The notes under the pieces are model-generated. The model did no database searches. It was not told where the DNA came from and was given only the letters and a program-made list of their open reading frames with translations. From an uncultured Flavobacteriales bacterium (GTDB lineage Bacteria > Bacteroidota > Bacteroidia > Flavobacteriales_D > Crocinitomicaceae), in the NCBI GenBank assembly GCA_903899795.1, contig CAIUKX010000002.1, positions 1-15,982 on the forward strand: a DNA stretch of 15,982 nt. The letters run 5' to 3'. The position numbers and the translations under genes were made by a program. This document shows, piece after piece, positions 1 through 8,371 of the stretch (positions are counted from its first letter, which is position 1; every line of letters begins with the position of its first letter).

Positions 1-60
1 ACCAGTATCGGAAATGTAACTCCTAATGAATGTTTTGAAAAGATGAAAAATGTATGCTAA
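1..60 (+). CDS. 3' end of an upstream gene, possibly an IS3-type transposase
   Basis: Frame 1 is open from the first base to a TAA at 58-60 and gives a 19-residue tail (TSIGNVTPNECFEKMKNVC). No start is visible, so this is a partial gene running in from the left. The pattern S-x-G-N-x-T-P-x-E-x-F resembles the end of the integrase core of IS3-family OrfB proteins, where a short 'HxSLGxxTPxEF' tail follows the catalytic glutamate (family knowledge recalled, not searched). The catalytic residues lie outside the window. A chance open frame of 20 codons is possible in such a short stretch, and the transposase assignment rests on about ten residues. Confidence 0.42.
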   Translation, partial: TSIGNVTPNECFEKMKNVC

Positions 61-110
61 AAACACCTTATTTTTGACAAAAAACTGTCCTGAAAAAGGG
101 GGTAATTATA
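61..110. mobile_element. Possible right end of an insertion sequence
   Basis: Just after the putative transposase stop lies ACTGTCCTGAAAAAGGGGG (84-102). The run of G preceded by A-rich DNA and a GTCC motif resembles the terminal inverted repeats of Bacteroidota IS3 elements as I recall them. A small inverted repeat, GACA (76-79) and TGTC (86-89), sits inside. The left end lies outside the window, so neither the inverted-repeat partner nor a target-site duplication can be checked. The exact border, if real, would be near 102-110. Confidence 0.22.
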
Positions 111-392
111 GTTAATCTTCAATCAATAAAACCTACACTTCACTCAATGAAAATTTTTTACTAAACTTTTTAAAGTTTTATTTCCCCGATTTTCAATTGA
201 TTTAGACATGTATAAAGTCCCTGAAAATGTGATAAAACTGTTAAAATAAATTAACATCTAGGAAGTACTTTTGTTAATGAAAGTTAAAATAAGTATTAAA
301 CAAAATGAATTTTGAGTTGCGCTATGATTCGGATTTTGTCTATATTTACCGACTTTCTAGCAAATAGTAGTTTAAATAAATGAACTGTACTT
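111..392. other. AT-rich intergenic region upstream of the receptor operon
   Basis: About 280 bases with no convincing open frame on either strand. It holds a short palindrome (AAACTT...AAGTTT, 163-178) and, near its right end, the weak promoter-like elements listed separately. No riboswitch-like structure or repeat array was recognised. It is the likely control region of the three-gene operon that follows. Confidence 0.5.
317..348 (+). promoter_or_regulatory. Candidate Bacteroidota promoter of the receptor operon
   Basis: TTG at 317-319 and TATATTTA at 341-348 approximate the Bacteroidota -33 (TTTG/TTG) and -7 (TAnnTTTG) elements. The last base of the -7 deviates, and the spacer is 21 bases where about 19 is usual. 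Transcription would start near 353, giving a leader of roughly 40 bases before the ATG at 393. The match is imperfect and no operator was recognised. Confidence 0.3.
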
Positions 393-3300
393 ATGATACA
401 AAAATTTACATTGTTAATTTTAAGCGTCTTTGTAACAGCTGTTTATAGTTTTAGTCAGGGTGGTTTGGGTACCGTCCGGGGGACTGTAAAAGATGCAGAG
501 ACAAAAGAACCGATTCCCTTTGCAAGGGTCGTGTTAAAGAAGGGGGAAAGCGTTATTGCAAATGCTAACACCGATTTTGATGGTAAATTCATCATCAACT
601 CTATTGAGGTTGGAACTTACGACGTGGAAGTTCGAAATGATGCAGAACAATTTCAGCCGGAATTATTGACGGGTGTTGTTATTTCTGCCAATCAAATTCG
701 ATTCCTGGATGATCTGACGCTTTCAAAAAAGACAAGTGAAACTGAAATCGAGGTAGTAAAAGTTGTAGCTTATCGAATCCCGCTTATCAATAAAGATGGT
801 GGTGCTTCGGGAGCAACAGTTGGTCGTGAGGATATTGCGCACATGGCTACACGTTCTGCATCTGGTGTTGCCTCTACAGTTGGTGGGGTTAACGTAGGTG
901 AGAATGGAGACATGAGTATCCGTGGATCACGTTCAGATGCATCATACTACTATATAGATGGTATTAAAGTTCGTGGATCTTCTACCTTACCGAAATCAGC
1001 AATTGAAGAGGTATCTGTAATCACTGGGGGTTTACCAGCGAATTACGGGGATATCACAGGAGGGGTTATTTCGGTAACTACCCGTGGACCTTCTTCTAAT
1101 TACTTTGGAAGTGCTGAGGTTGTTTCATCTGGACTTTATCTGAAAGGTAAAGACAAAGATGGTTACGACGGAAAAGTTTTCGGATTAGATAAATACGGAT
1201 ATAACTTGGCAGAGGGTATGTTATCAGGACCTCTTCTAATGAAAAAAGATGAAAACGGTAAAAAAACAAAACCTCTTTTAGGCTTTTTAGTTACAGCAAA
1301 TATAACGGATCAATTAGATAACCGACCACTTTCAGGTGGTTCATACAGAATCAAAAAAGATGTTCGTGACCAATTGGTTGCAAATCCATTGCGTCCAACA
1401 GCTCAAGGAAATGGTACATATAGTAATGCTAACTTCTTAAGAGCTTCTGATTTTGAGAAAACGGCTTGGAGAATGAATGCAAGAACAACTGATATTTCTG
1501 GTTCTGCAAAAATCGATGTGAAAACCGGTCCAAATATCAACTTGACATTTGGTGGATCGATGAACTATGTATACGGAGCAAGTTATGATAGAAATAATTC
1601 ATTGTTGAACTTTACGAACAATGGAGTATATAACAATCTTGACTGGAGGGTATATGGTCGTTTGACGCAACGTTTCACAAATGACAAAGAAGGAACAAGT
1701 TCTAAAATTAAAAGTGCTTTCTATACTTTACAGGTAGATTATTCTCAAAGCAGAAGTAATAGCTACGATAAAAATCACAAATACAATATTTTTGATTATG
1801 GTCACGTTGGTACATTTACAACTACAAGACGCCCATCTTACACGTTTGACAGCAATACTCAATCATATGTTCAGGATGGTACAAAAGATGTTCACGTTGA
1901 TTTCGTTCCTTCAGCTCAAAATGCTCAATTGGCAGCTATCACAACGCAGTACTACAATATTTTCGCTGACCAACCACTTGGTCACATGGAAAATTTCAAC
2001 CAAATCATGCAAGGTAATGCATTGATTAACGGTAGAACTCCTAATACAGTTTACGATTTATGGAATAATATTGGAACACCTTATAATGGTTTTGGTAAAT
2101 TCGAGCAAAATCAGTTCCGTTTCTCAGGTTCAGGATCTGTAAACATCGCAGATCACTCATTGACACTTGGTTTCGAATACGAACAACGTGTGGATAGAGG
2201 TTGGTCAGATGGAGATCAAGGACCAATAGGTTTGTGGACTACTGCTCGTTTGCTTGCGAATTCCCATATTAAAGAGTTAGATGTAAATCAAGCTACAATC
2301 TCTGATAGTGGGGGGTACAAAATGATCAACTATGCTCAATTAAACACAGGTTATGCTTATACTTCAGGTACAGGACAATATGGTGGAGAAAAACAAGGAG
2401 ATCAACAATCTTTCTTCGATTACAACTTACGTAAAGAATTGGGATTAAATCCTGCAGGAACTGATTATTTGCAAATCGATGCGTATGATCCGTCAAAAAT
2501 GACATTAAATATGTTCTCTGCTGATGAATTATTGAATTCAGGAAATTCATACATATCGTATTATGGTTATGATAAAAACGGTAAGAAAGTGAGAGGAAAT
2601 ACTGACATCAACAAGTATTTCAACGAATTCGATGAAAATGGAAATTACAAACGTTTTGTAGGAGCTTTCCAACCTGTATATATGTCAGGATACATAATGG
2701 ATAAGTTTGCATTCAATGATTTGGTTTTCAACTTAGGGGTTCGTGTTGACGTTTTCAATGCAAATCAACCGGTATTGAAGGACAATTATTTAGTGTACGA
2801 AGCAAGAACTGTTGCTGAAGCAAAACAAATTTTGGCTACAGATCCTAGTAAAACATGGATTAATATACCAAGTACAATGGGATCTGATTACACAGTTTAT
2901 GTGAATGATGTAAATAATCCTACTGCAATTAATGGATTTAGAAGTGGAACAAACTGGTACAATGCTTCAGGAACACCAATTGAATCTCCAAAAACGATCG
3001 AAGGTGCTGGTGGTATTGCTCCATGGTTGATAGACCCAAGTCAAAAAACACCTAAAGCATCTGCTTTTGAAAACTACAAAGCACAAGTAAATGTGATGCC
3101 ACGTATCGCTTTCTCATTCCCAATCTCTGATGAAGCATCGTTCTTTGCTCACTATGACATCTTGACAAAACGTCCTACAACAAATGCACGTTTTGATCCA
3201 TATAATTATCAGTTCATGACTTCAAGAAGTACAATTTTAGACAATCCAAACTTGAAACCTGAGACTACAATTGATTACGAAATTGGATTCCAACAAGTAT

Positions 3301-4148
3301 TGTCAAAAACATCTTCTTTGAAAATTTCAGCTTTCTACCGTGAGCAAAGAAACAATGTTCAGTTGATCAATGTTTATGATGCTTATCCTGCGAGTTACAA
3401 AACATATGGTAACAGAGATTTCGGTACTATCAAAGGAACAACATTTGCATATGACTTACGTCGTACTGGAAACATGAGAATGACTGCATCTTATACCTTG
3501 CAATTTGCTAATGGTACAGGTTCTGATGCGAACTCTTCTTATGGTTTGATAAATGCTGGTTTACCGAATTTAAGAGCAATTTTCCCTTATAGTTTTGATA
3601 CACGTCATAACTTCCAAATAATGATGGATTATAGATATGGTGAAGGAAAAGACTACAATGGTCCAGTGATTGGTAATTTCAATCTATTTGAAAATACAGG
3701 TTTGAATATGCAGTCTAATATTTATTCAGGAAATCCATATTCTGCTCAAAACTTCATTACGAATGCTGCTTCTATGAATCCTTCTTCAGCTGGTTTAAGT
3801 GGAACAACAAACGGATCTCGTTTGCCATGGTCATACCGTATGGATTTACAGTTGGACAGAACGTTTGCTTTGAAAATGGGTAAAGGTGACGATAAAAAGA
3901 AACCGACTTTCTTGAATGTATATATTCGTGTAACTAACTTATTGAATCAGAAAAATAGAATTAGTGTATACAGATCAACTGGAAACTGGAATGATGATGG
4001 TTATTTGGCAGCAGCAGCAAGTCAGTCAACTATCCAAAACCAGTTGGATCAGCAGTCTTTCAGAGACTACTACATTATGAAAGTTCAAAATGCATTCAAC
4101 ATCAGTGCACCAAGAACAATTCGTTTAGGGGTTAAATTTGATTTTTAA
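393..4148 (+). CDS. TonB-dependent-receptor-like outer membrane protein with carboxypeptidase-regulatory-like domain
   Basis: A 1251-residue outer-membrane beta-barrel. Residues 1-22 are a signal peptide (short basic start, hydrophobic LLILSVFV core, cleavage around SFSQ-G). Residues about 25-110 form a carboxypeptidase-D-regulatory-like beta-sandwich (GTVRGTVKDAETKEPIPFARV, then TDFDGKF). A plug domain spans about 124-232, with DMSIRGSRSD, YYYIDGIKVRG and the typical plug end EEVSVITGGLPANYGDITGG. The rest is a long barrel ending in ...RLGVKFDF with a terminal Phe, as expected for BAM-inserted proteins. A TonB-box-like stretch (TEIEVVKVVAY) lies at about 117-127. In this family the barrel imports a ligand with TonB energy or, in SusC-type and T9SS-related cases, works with surface partners. 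No SusD-type lipoprotein is encoded next to it, so a standard glycan-uptake SusCD pair is unlikely. It heads a tight operon, with the next start 22 bases downstream. The substrate is unknown. Confidence 0.88.
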   Translation: MIQKFTLLILSVFVTAVYSFSQGGLGTVRGTVKDAETKEPIPFARVVLKKGESVIANANTDFDGKFIINSIEVGTYDVEVRNDAEQFQPELLTGVVISANQIRFLDDLTLSKKTSETEIEVVKVVAYRIPLINKDGGASGATVGREDIAHMATRSASGVASTVGGVNVGENGDMSIRGSRSDASYYYIDGIKVRGSSTLPKSAIEEVSVITGGLPANYGDITGGVISVTTRGPSSNYFGSAEVVSSGLYLKGKDKDGYDGKVFGLDKYGYNLAEGMLSGPLLMKKDENGKKTKPLLGFLVTANITDQLDNRPLSGGSYRIKKDVRDQLVANPLRPTAQGNGTYSNANFLRASDFEKTAWRMNARTTDISGSAKIDVKTGPNINLTFGGSMNYVYGASYDRNNSLLNFTNNGVYNNLDWRVYGRLTQRFTNDKEGTSSKIKSAFYTLQVDYSQSRSNSYDKNHKYNIFDYGHVGTFTTTRRPSYTFDSNTQSYVQDGTKDVHVDFVPSAQNAQLAAITTQYYNIFADQPLGHMENFNQIMQGNALINGRTPNTVYDLWNNIGTPYNGFGKFEQNQFRFSGSGSVNIADHSLTLGFEYEQRVDRGWSDGDQGPIGLWTTARLLANSHIKELDVNQATISDSGGYKMINYAQLNTGYAYTSGTGQYGGEKQGDQQSFFDYNLRKELGLNPAGTDYLQIDAYDPSKMTLNMFSADELLNSGNSYISYYGYDKNGKKVRGNTDINKYFNEFDENGNYKRFVGAFQPVYMSGYIMDKFAFNDLVFNLGVRVDVFNANQPVLKDNYLVYEARTVAEAKQILATDPSKTWINIPSTMGSDYTVYVNDVNNPTAINGFRSGTNWYNASGTPIESPKTIEGAGGIAPWLIDPSQKTPKASAFENYKAQVNVMPRIAFSFPISDEASFFAHYDILTKRPTTNARFDPYNYQFMTSRSTILDNPNLKPETTIDYEIGFQQVLSKTSSLKISAFYREQRNNVQLINVYDAYPASYKTYGNRDFGTIKGTTFAYDLRRTGNMRMTASYTLQFANGTGSDANSSYGLINAGLPNLRAIFPYSFDTRHNFQIMMDYRYGEGKDYNGPVIGNFNLFENTGLNMQSNIYSGNPYSAQNFITNAASMNPSSAGLSGTTNGSRLPWSYRMDLQLDRTFALKMGKGDDKKKPTFLNVYIRVTNLLNQKNRISVYRSTGNWNDDGYLAAAASQSTIQNQLDQQSFRDYYIMKVQNAFNISAPRTIRLGVKFDF

Positions 4149-4170
4149 TTCATAATAACAAAACAGCATT

Positions 4171-7100
4171 ATGAAAAAGCAATTTTTAATAGCGGCATTA
4201 GGTATTTCGATGGTTTGGTCGAATAGTGCCCTATCATATTACAAAGATAAAGACAAAGAAACTGGCGCCAAACCTGCTACGCTTGGTCTGAACAAAGCTG
4301 CTGGTTGTGCTCCTGCTACTGCAAAGTTGATTATGGAGTTCAACGACGTTAGATGTTTGATTGAAAATGGAGGAAGTATGTTCCAGGACAGGGTGAATAG
4401 TGTAGCTTCATACGAGGTTCCTAAATCTACTGCTGATGGAGCTGTAAAACACTTTGCAATCTTTGCGGGTGCTTTATGGATGGGAGGAAAAGACGTTAAC
4501 GGACAATTGAAGTTGGCTGCTTTGAAATACAGAACCGGAAATGACTTTTGGTCAGGACCTTTGTCTGTAACTCCTGGTACAGGTGATTATGATCCATTGA
4601 ATCCACAATCAGCTGGAACCATAAAAGATTATGGTGCGGCGACGATTACACCGGATCAATGTTTGGCTTACGATAAATTTTATACAATTCGTAAAGCTGA
4701 AGTTATTTTATTTAGTACATGGTGGGAATGTGCTCACCAAGGTCCTGGAGTGCCGGTTATTGATGCAAACACTTGTTCTTCGCTTGATCAACCTACAAAT
4801 GAGTTGTTGAATCGTATCTCGAATTGGCCTGCTCACCCAACAACTGCTGGTTTAGGACAAGATTATTATTTAGCACCTTTCTTTGATAGAAACCAAGATG
4901 GAAATTATAATCCGATCGATGATGGTGATTATCCATGGTATGATGATATCTTAGGGCGTGATGATATCAAATGTGGTGTTGACAGACGTGTATCTTTATT
5001 TGGTGACGAAACGCACTGGTGGGTATTCAATGATAAAGGAAATATTCACTCAGAAACAGCAGGTGAACCAATTGGAATGGAAATCCGTGCACAAGCATTT
5101 TGTTTTGCTACAGACGATGAGGTGAATAGAATGACTTTTTATAACTATGAATTGATTAACAGAGGTACACAAACCTTGTATAAAACGTATTTCTCTCAAT
5201 ATTTAGATTGTGATTTAGGTAACGCTTTTGATGATTATACCGGTTGTGATGTTTCCAGAGGTTTAGGTTATACCTATAATGGTGATAATAATGACGAAAC
5301 AAATGGTCAAAATGCAGGGTATGGTTTGAATCCACCAGCAATTGGATGTGACTTTTTCGAAGGGCCTTATAAAGATCCAGACGGAAGAGACAACGGTTTT
5401 TATGCAACAGATTTAAATGCAGCAATTGCTGATACGGGTATCGTATATAAAGGTATTGGTATTGGTTACGGTGATGGTGTGATTGATAATGAGCGTTTCG
5501 GTATGACACGTTTTACTTACTATACTGGTCAAGGAGCACTTTACCCTCATACGGATCCAGCGAATGCAGCTCAATTCTATAACTTCATGGATGGAAAATG
5601 GGCTGATGGTTCAGACATGGTATACGGTGGATTAGGTTTTGCAGGTTCTTCAGGAGCAACTGCAACACTTTCAACCTATATGTTCCCTTCTAATTCCGAT
5701 CCTCTGGGATGGGCTACAAATGGAGCTGTAGTAAATGATAATTGGAGTGAGCAAACGAGTAATAATCCGAAAGGAGATAGACGTTTTGTTCAGTCAGCAG
5801 GTTCTTTTACATTGAGACCGGGAGCTGTAAACGACATTACAGTAGGGATTATCTACGGACGTGGAGTTGACGGTGATTTGTTTTCTTCCGTAAGAGCATT
5901 GGAAAGAGCTGATACAAAAGCGCAAGCATTATTTGATGTTTGTTTCAAAATTTTCGATCCGCCGATGGCTCCGAAAGTAATGGTTCAAGAATTGGAAAAT
6001 GAATTGATTCTTATGTTGGATAATCCAGGTGTGAATCACAATAACTACTTGGAGCACTACAATGTGAAAGATGATGTAGGTATTACAATCGATACATTGG
6101 ACAATGGTGATTCAGTAAATAAATTCTACAAATTCGAAGGGTATCAAATCTTTCAATTGAAAAACTCTGAGTCTTCGATTGCAGATATAAATGATCCTAC
6201 AAAAGCTCAATTGGTGGCTCAATGTGATATCAAAAATGGAGTTGGAAGATTGATCAATTTTGAATTCGATGAAAATTTAGGTTTCTCAGTACCTGTTGAA
6301 AAAGTAAATGGTGCTGACGAAGGAATTAAACACAGTTTCAAGATCACGGAAGATTTCTTTGCACTTGGTAACCGAACTTTGGTAAATCACAAAACCTATT
6401 ACTATGTAGCGATTGCTTATGCTTATAACAATTATAAAACCTACAATCCTACAGATCCGTTGGCATTAGACGGACAAAAACTACCTTATGTTTCTTCCCG
6501 TTTAGGTTTTGATGGAAATTCAATACATTCCGTTGCTGCGATTCCTCACAATCCAACTCCGGAAGCTGATGGAACAAGTCAATTGGTTGATTACGGTACT
6601 TCTCCTAGAATTACTAGATTGGATGGATACGGAAACGGTGGTCGTACTATTAATTTGACTGCTGAATCTGAAAACAACATCGTTGAAAACGGATTCATGG
6701 AAAATCCTACTTATGATTACGGTGCAGGACCAATCAATGTAAAAGTTGTAGATCCATTGAATCTTGTTAATGGATATTTCGAGTGCTTATTTGATGATGC
6801 AGGTTACGATAATAATGGTACAAATGGTGCAGATTCTGCAGTCTGGACAATCAATAGATATGACCATGAAAATGGGACATTATTAGATTCCAAAACAGGT
6901 GTAGTGAGTGTTGCTCAAGATAATGAACAAATTATTCCTCAATGGGGTGTTTCTGTTCAAATTAATCAGGTAAAATATACTGGTGGTTCAACCAACGAAT
7001 TCTGTGATCTTATTGAATCTACAATTGAGTTCGCTGATTCATCTCAAAAATGGTTATTCCCAATCGTTGATGCGGATGGATATTTTCCAACCAACTGGAT

Positions 7101-8352
7101 TCGTTCAGGAACACTTGCCGATAGCACTTCAACGGCAACACCTCCTTATACGGCACCATCTTGTTACAAAGATGAGGTAGGAGTTGATCCAGATAAAGTA
7201 TATACCAAAGTTTTGGGTGGAGGTATAGCACCTCATAGATTGGTAGGTTACCAATGTGATTTTATGCCTTTAGCCTATTACGGGTTTACTACTGGTACAC
7301 CTGGAGCTCAAAGAACATATGCTAAGATCAGTTATTCACCGAGTGTGGATATTGTGATCACTTCAGATAAATCAAAATGGACAAGATGTCCAGTATTTGA
7401 ATTAGGTCGTGATTTCAACTTGAATCAAGGACAAGCTAAAACTGGTGCTTTGAGAAATGCTCCAAGTGTTGGTAAAGACGGTCAGCCAGATGCATCAGGT
7501 ACAACTGGTATGAGTTGGTTCCCTGGATATGCAATTGATTTAGAATCAGGTGCCCGTTTATTCATGGCTTTCGGTGAAAATTCATTTTTAGGTGCTGATA
7601 ATGGTGCTGATATGGTTTGGAATCCAACGGATCGTTTCATGGATGACAATGGCAATCCTGTATTTGGTGGACAACATCCAGTATATGTGTATAGTTATAA
7701 ACAAGCAACGCTCAATGGTAGCTCAAGTGCTTATGACTTCCCGGCTTACGATGAAACAAATAATGAGGTTTATAATTTGATGCAAACCATCATGGCTACT
7801 CCAACTGGAGATGCAACTGCTAAACGTAAATTATACGGAAGTATGACATGGGTAGCTAATCCAATGTTAGCTCATGGTCAAACGTTACTCGCAACTGATG
7901 TTAGAATCAGAATACGTGTTAACAAAGAATACAAAAACTTTACAGCAACCGGTAAAAACGGAGGTAAACCAATGTACTCTTGGAACATGGATGATATTTC
8001 AACTAGAACAGGTGTTACAACTCAGTTGGCTGAAGCATTGAAAATGATCAACGTGGTACCGAATCCTTACTATGCCTATTCTGAATATGAAGGATCTCGA
8101 TTGGATACGCGTGTGAAAATTACGAACTTGCCGGAAAGATGTACTGTGACTATTTACAGTGTAAATGGTAAGTTGGTTAGAACTTACAAGAAAGACAGTC
8201 AAATCACTTCAATAGATTGGGACTTGAATAATTTCAAAGGAATACCGGTAGCGGGTGGAATATACTTGATACATGTAGATGTCCCGGGTGTAGGGCAGAA
8301 AGTTCTCAAGTTCTTTGGTGGAATGCGTCAGATCGATTTACACGGTATTTAA
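4171..8352 (+). CDS. Giant secreted surface protein with FlgD-like / T9SS-sorting-like C-terminal domain
   Basis: 1393 residues. Residues 1-22 are a signal peptide (MKKQFLIAALGISMVWSNSALS). The N-terminal third has a pattern I associate with large exported Bacteroidota proteins of unknown function: ALWMGGKDVNGQLKLAALKYR with DFWSGPL (101-131), a calcium-loop-like FFDRNQDGNYNPIDDGDYPW (237-256), HWWVFNDKGNIHSETAGEPIG (282-302) and DCDLGNAFDDYTGCD (346-360). Ten cysteines fall in the first 400 residues, which is rich for this lineage and suggests disulfides outside the cell. Residues about 1295-1393 form a beta-sandwich: VVPNPYYAYSEYE, VKITNLPERCTVTIYSVNGK, LVRTY and GGIYLIHVDVPGVGQKVLKFF. This is the layout of FlgD-Ig-like and T9SS type A sorting domains. 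Nine residues follow the usual end of that fold. No catalytic motif was found. It lies 22 bases after the receptor gene and 19 bases before the PorV-like gene, so the three probably share one transcript. Secretion is well supported; export by T9SS is an inference. Confidence 0.75.
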   Translation: MKKQFLIAALGISMVWSNSALSYYKDKDKETGAKPATLGLNKAAGCAPATAKLIMEFNDVRCLIENGGSMFQDRVNSVASYEVPKSTADGAVKHFAIFAGALWMGGKDVNGQLKLAALKYRTGNDFWSGPLSVTPGTGDYDPLNPQSAGTIKDYGAATITPDQCLAYDKFYTIRKAEVILFSTWWECAHQGPGVPVIDANTCSSLDQPTNELLNRISNWPAHPTTAGLGQDYYLAPFFDRNQDGNYNPIDDGDYPWYDDILGRDDIKCGVDRRVSLFGDETHWWVFNDKGNIHSETAGEPIGMEIRAQAFCFATDDEVNRMTFYNYELINRGTQTLYKTYFSQYLDCDLGNAFDDYTGCDVSRGLGYTYNGDNNDETNGQNAGYGLNPPAIGCDFFEGPYKDPDGRDNGFYATDLNAAIADTGIVYKGIGIGYGDGVIDNERFGMTRFTYYTGQGALYPHTDPANAAQFYNFMDGKWADGSDMVYGGLGFAGSSGATATLSTYMFPSNSDPLGWATNGAVVNDNWSEQTSNNPKGDRRFVQSAGSFTLRPGAVNDITVGIIYGRGVDGDLFSSVRALERADTKAQALFDVCFKIFDPPMAPKVMVQELENELILMLDNPGVNHNNYLEHYNVKDDVGITIDTLDNGDSVNKFYKFEGYQIFQLKNSESSIADINDPTKAQLVAQCDIKNGVGRLINFEFDENLGFSVPVEKVNGADEGIKHSFKITEDFFALGNRTLVNHKTYYYVAIAYAYNNYKTYNPTDPLALDGQKLPYVSSRLGFDGNSIHSVAAIPHNPTPEADGTSQLVDYGTSPRITRLDGYGNGGRTINLTAESENNIVENGFMENPTYDYGAGPINVKVVDPLNLVNGYFECLFDDAGYDNNGTNGADSAVWTINRYDHENGTLLDSKTGVVSVAQDNEQIIPQWGVSVQINQVKYTGGSTNEFCDLIESTIEFADSSQKWLFPIVDADGYFPTNWIRSGTLADSTSTATPPYTAPSCYKDEVGVDPDKVYTKVLGGGIAPHRLVGYQCDFMPLAYYGFTTGTPGAQRTYAKISYSPSVDIVITSDKSKWTRCPVFELGRDFNLNQGQAKTGALRNAPSVGKDGQPDASGTTGMSWFPGYAIDLESGARLFMAFGENSFLGADNGADMVWNPTDRFMDDNGNPVFGGQHPVYVYSYKQATLNGSSSAYDFPAYDETNNEVYNLMQTIMATPTGDATAKRKLYGSMTWVANPMLAHGQTLLATDVRIRIRVNKEYKNFTATGKNGGKPMYSWNMDDISTRTGVTTQLAEALKMINVVPNPYYAYSEYEGSRLDTRVKITNLPERCTVTIYSVNGKLVRTYKKDSQITSIDWDLNNFKGIPVAGGIYLIHVDVPGVGQKVLKFFGGMRQIDLHGI

Positions 8353-8371
8353 TTAATTAATCGAATTAAGG

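Noticed and set aside
163..178. Short palindrome AAACTT...AAGTTT as a terminator or operator
   Set aside because: The stem is six AT-rich pairs, too weak for an intrinsic terminator, and such palindromes are frequent by chance in DNA this AT-rich.
5156..5509. Minus-strand open frame of 117 codons inside the giant surface protein gene
   Set aside because: Composition is dominated by His, Tyr, Asn and Leu, as expected from reading the complement of a Asn/Asp/Gly-rich gene. It has no domain, no ribosome site and lies wholly inside a well-supported gene.
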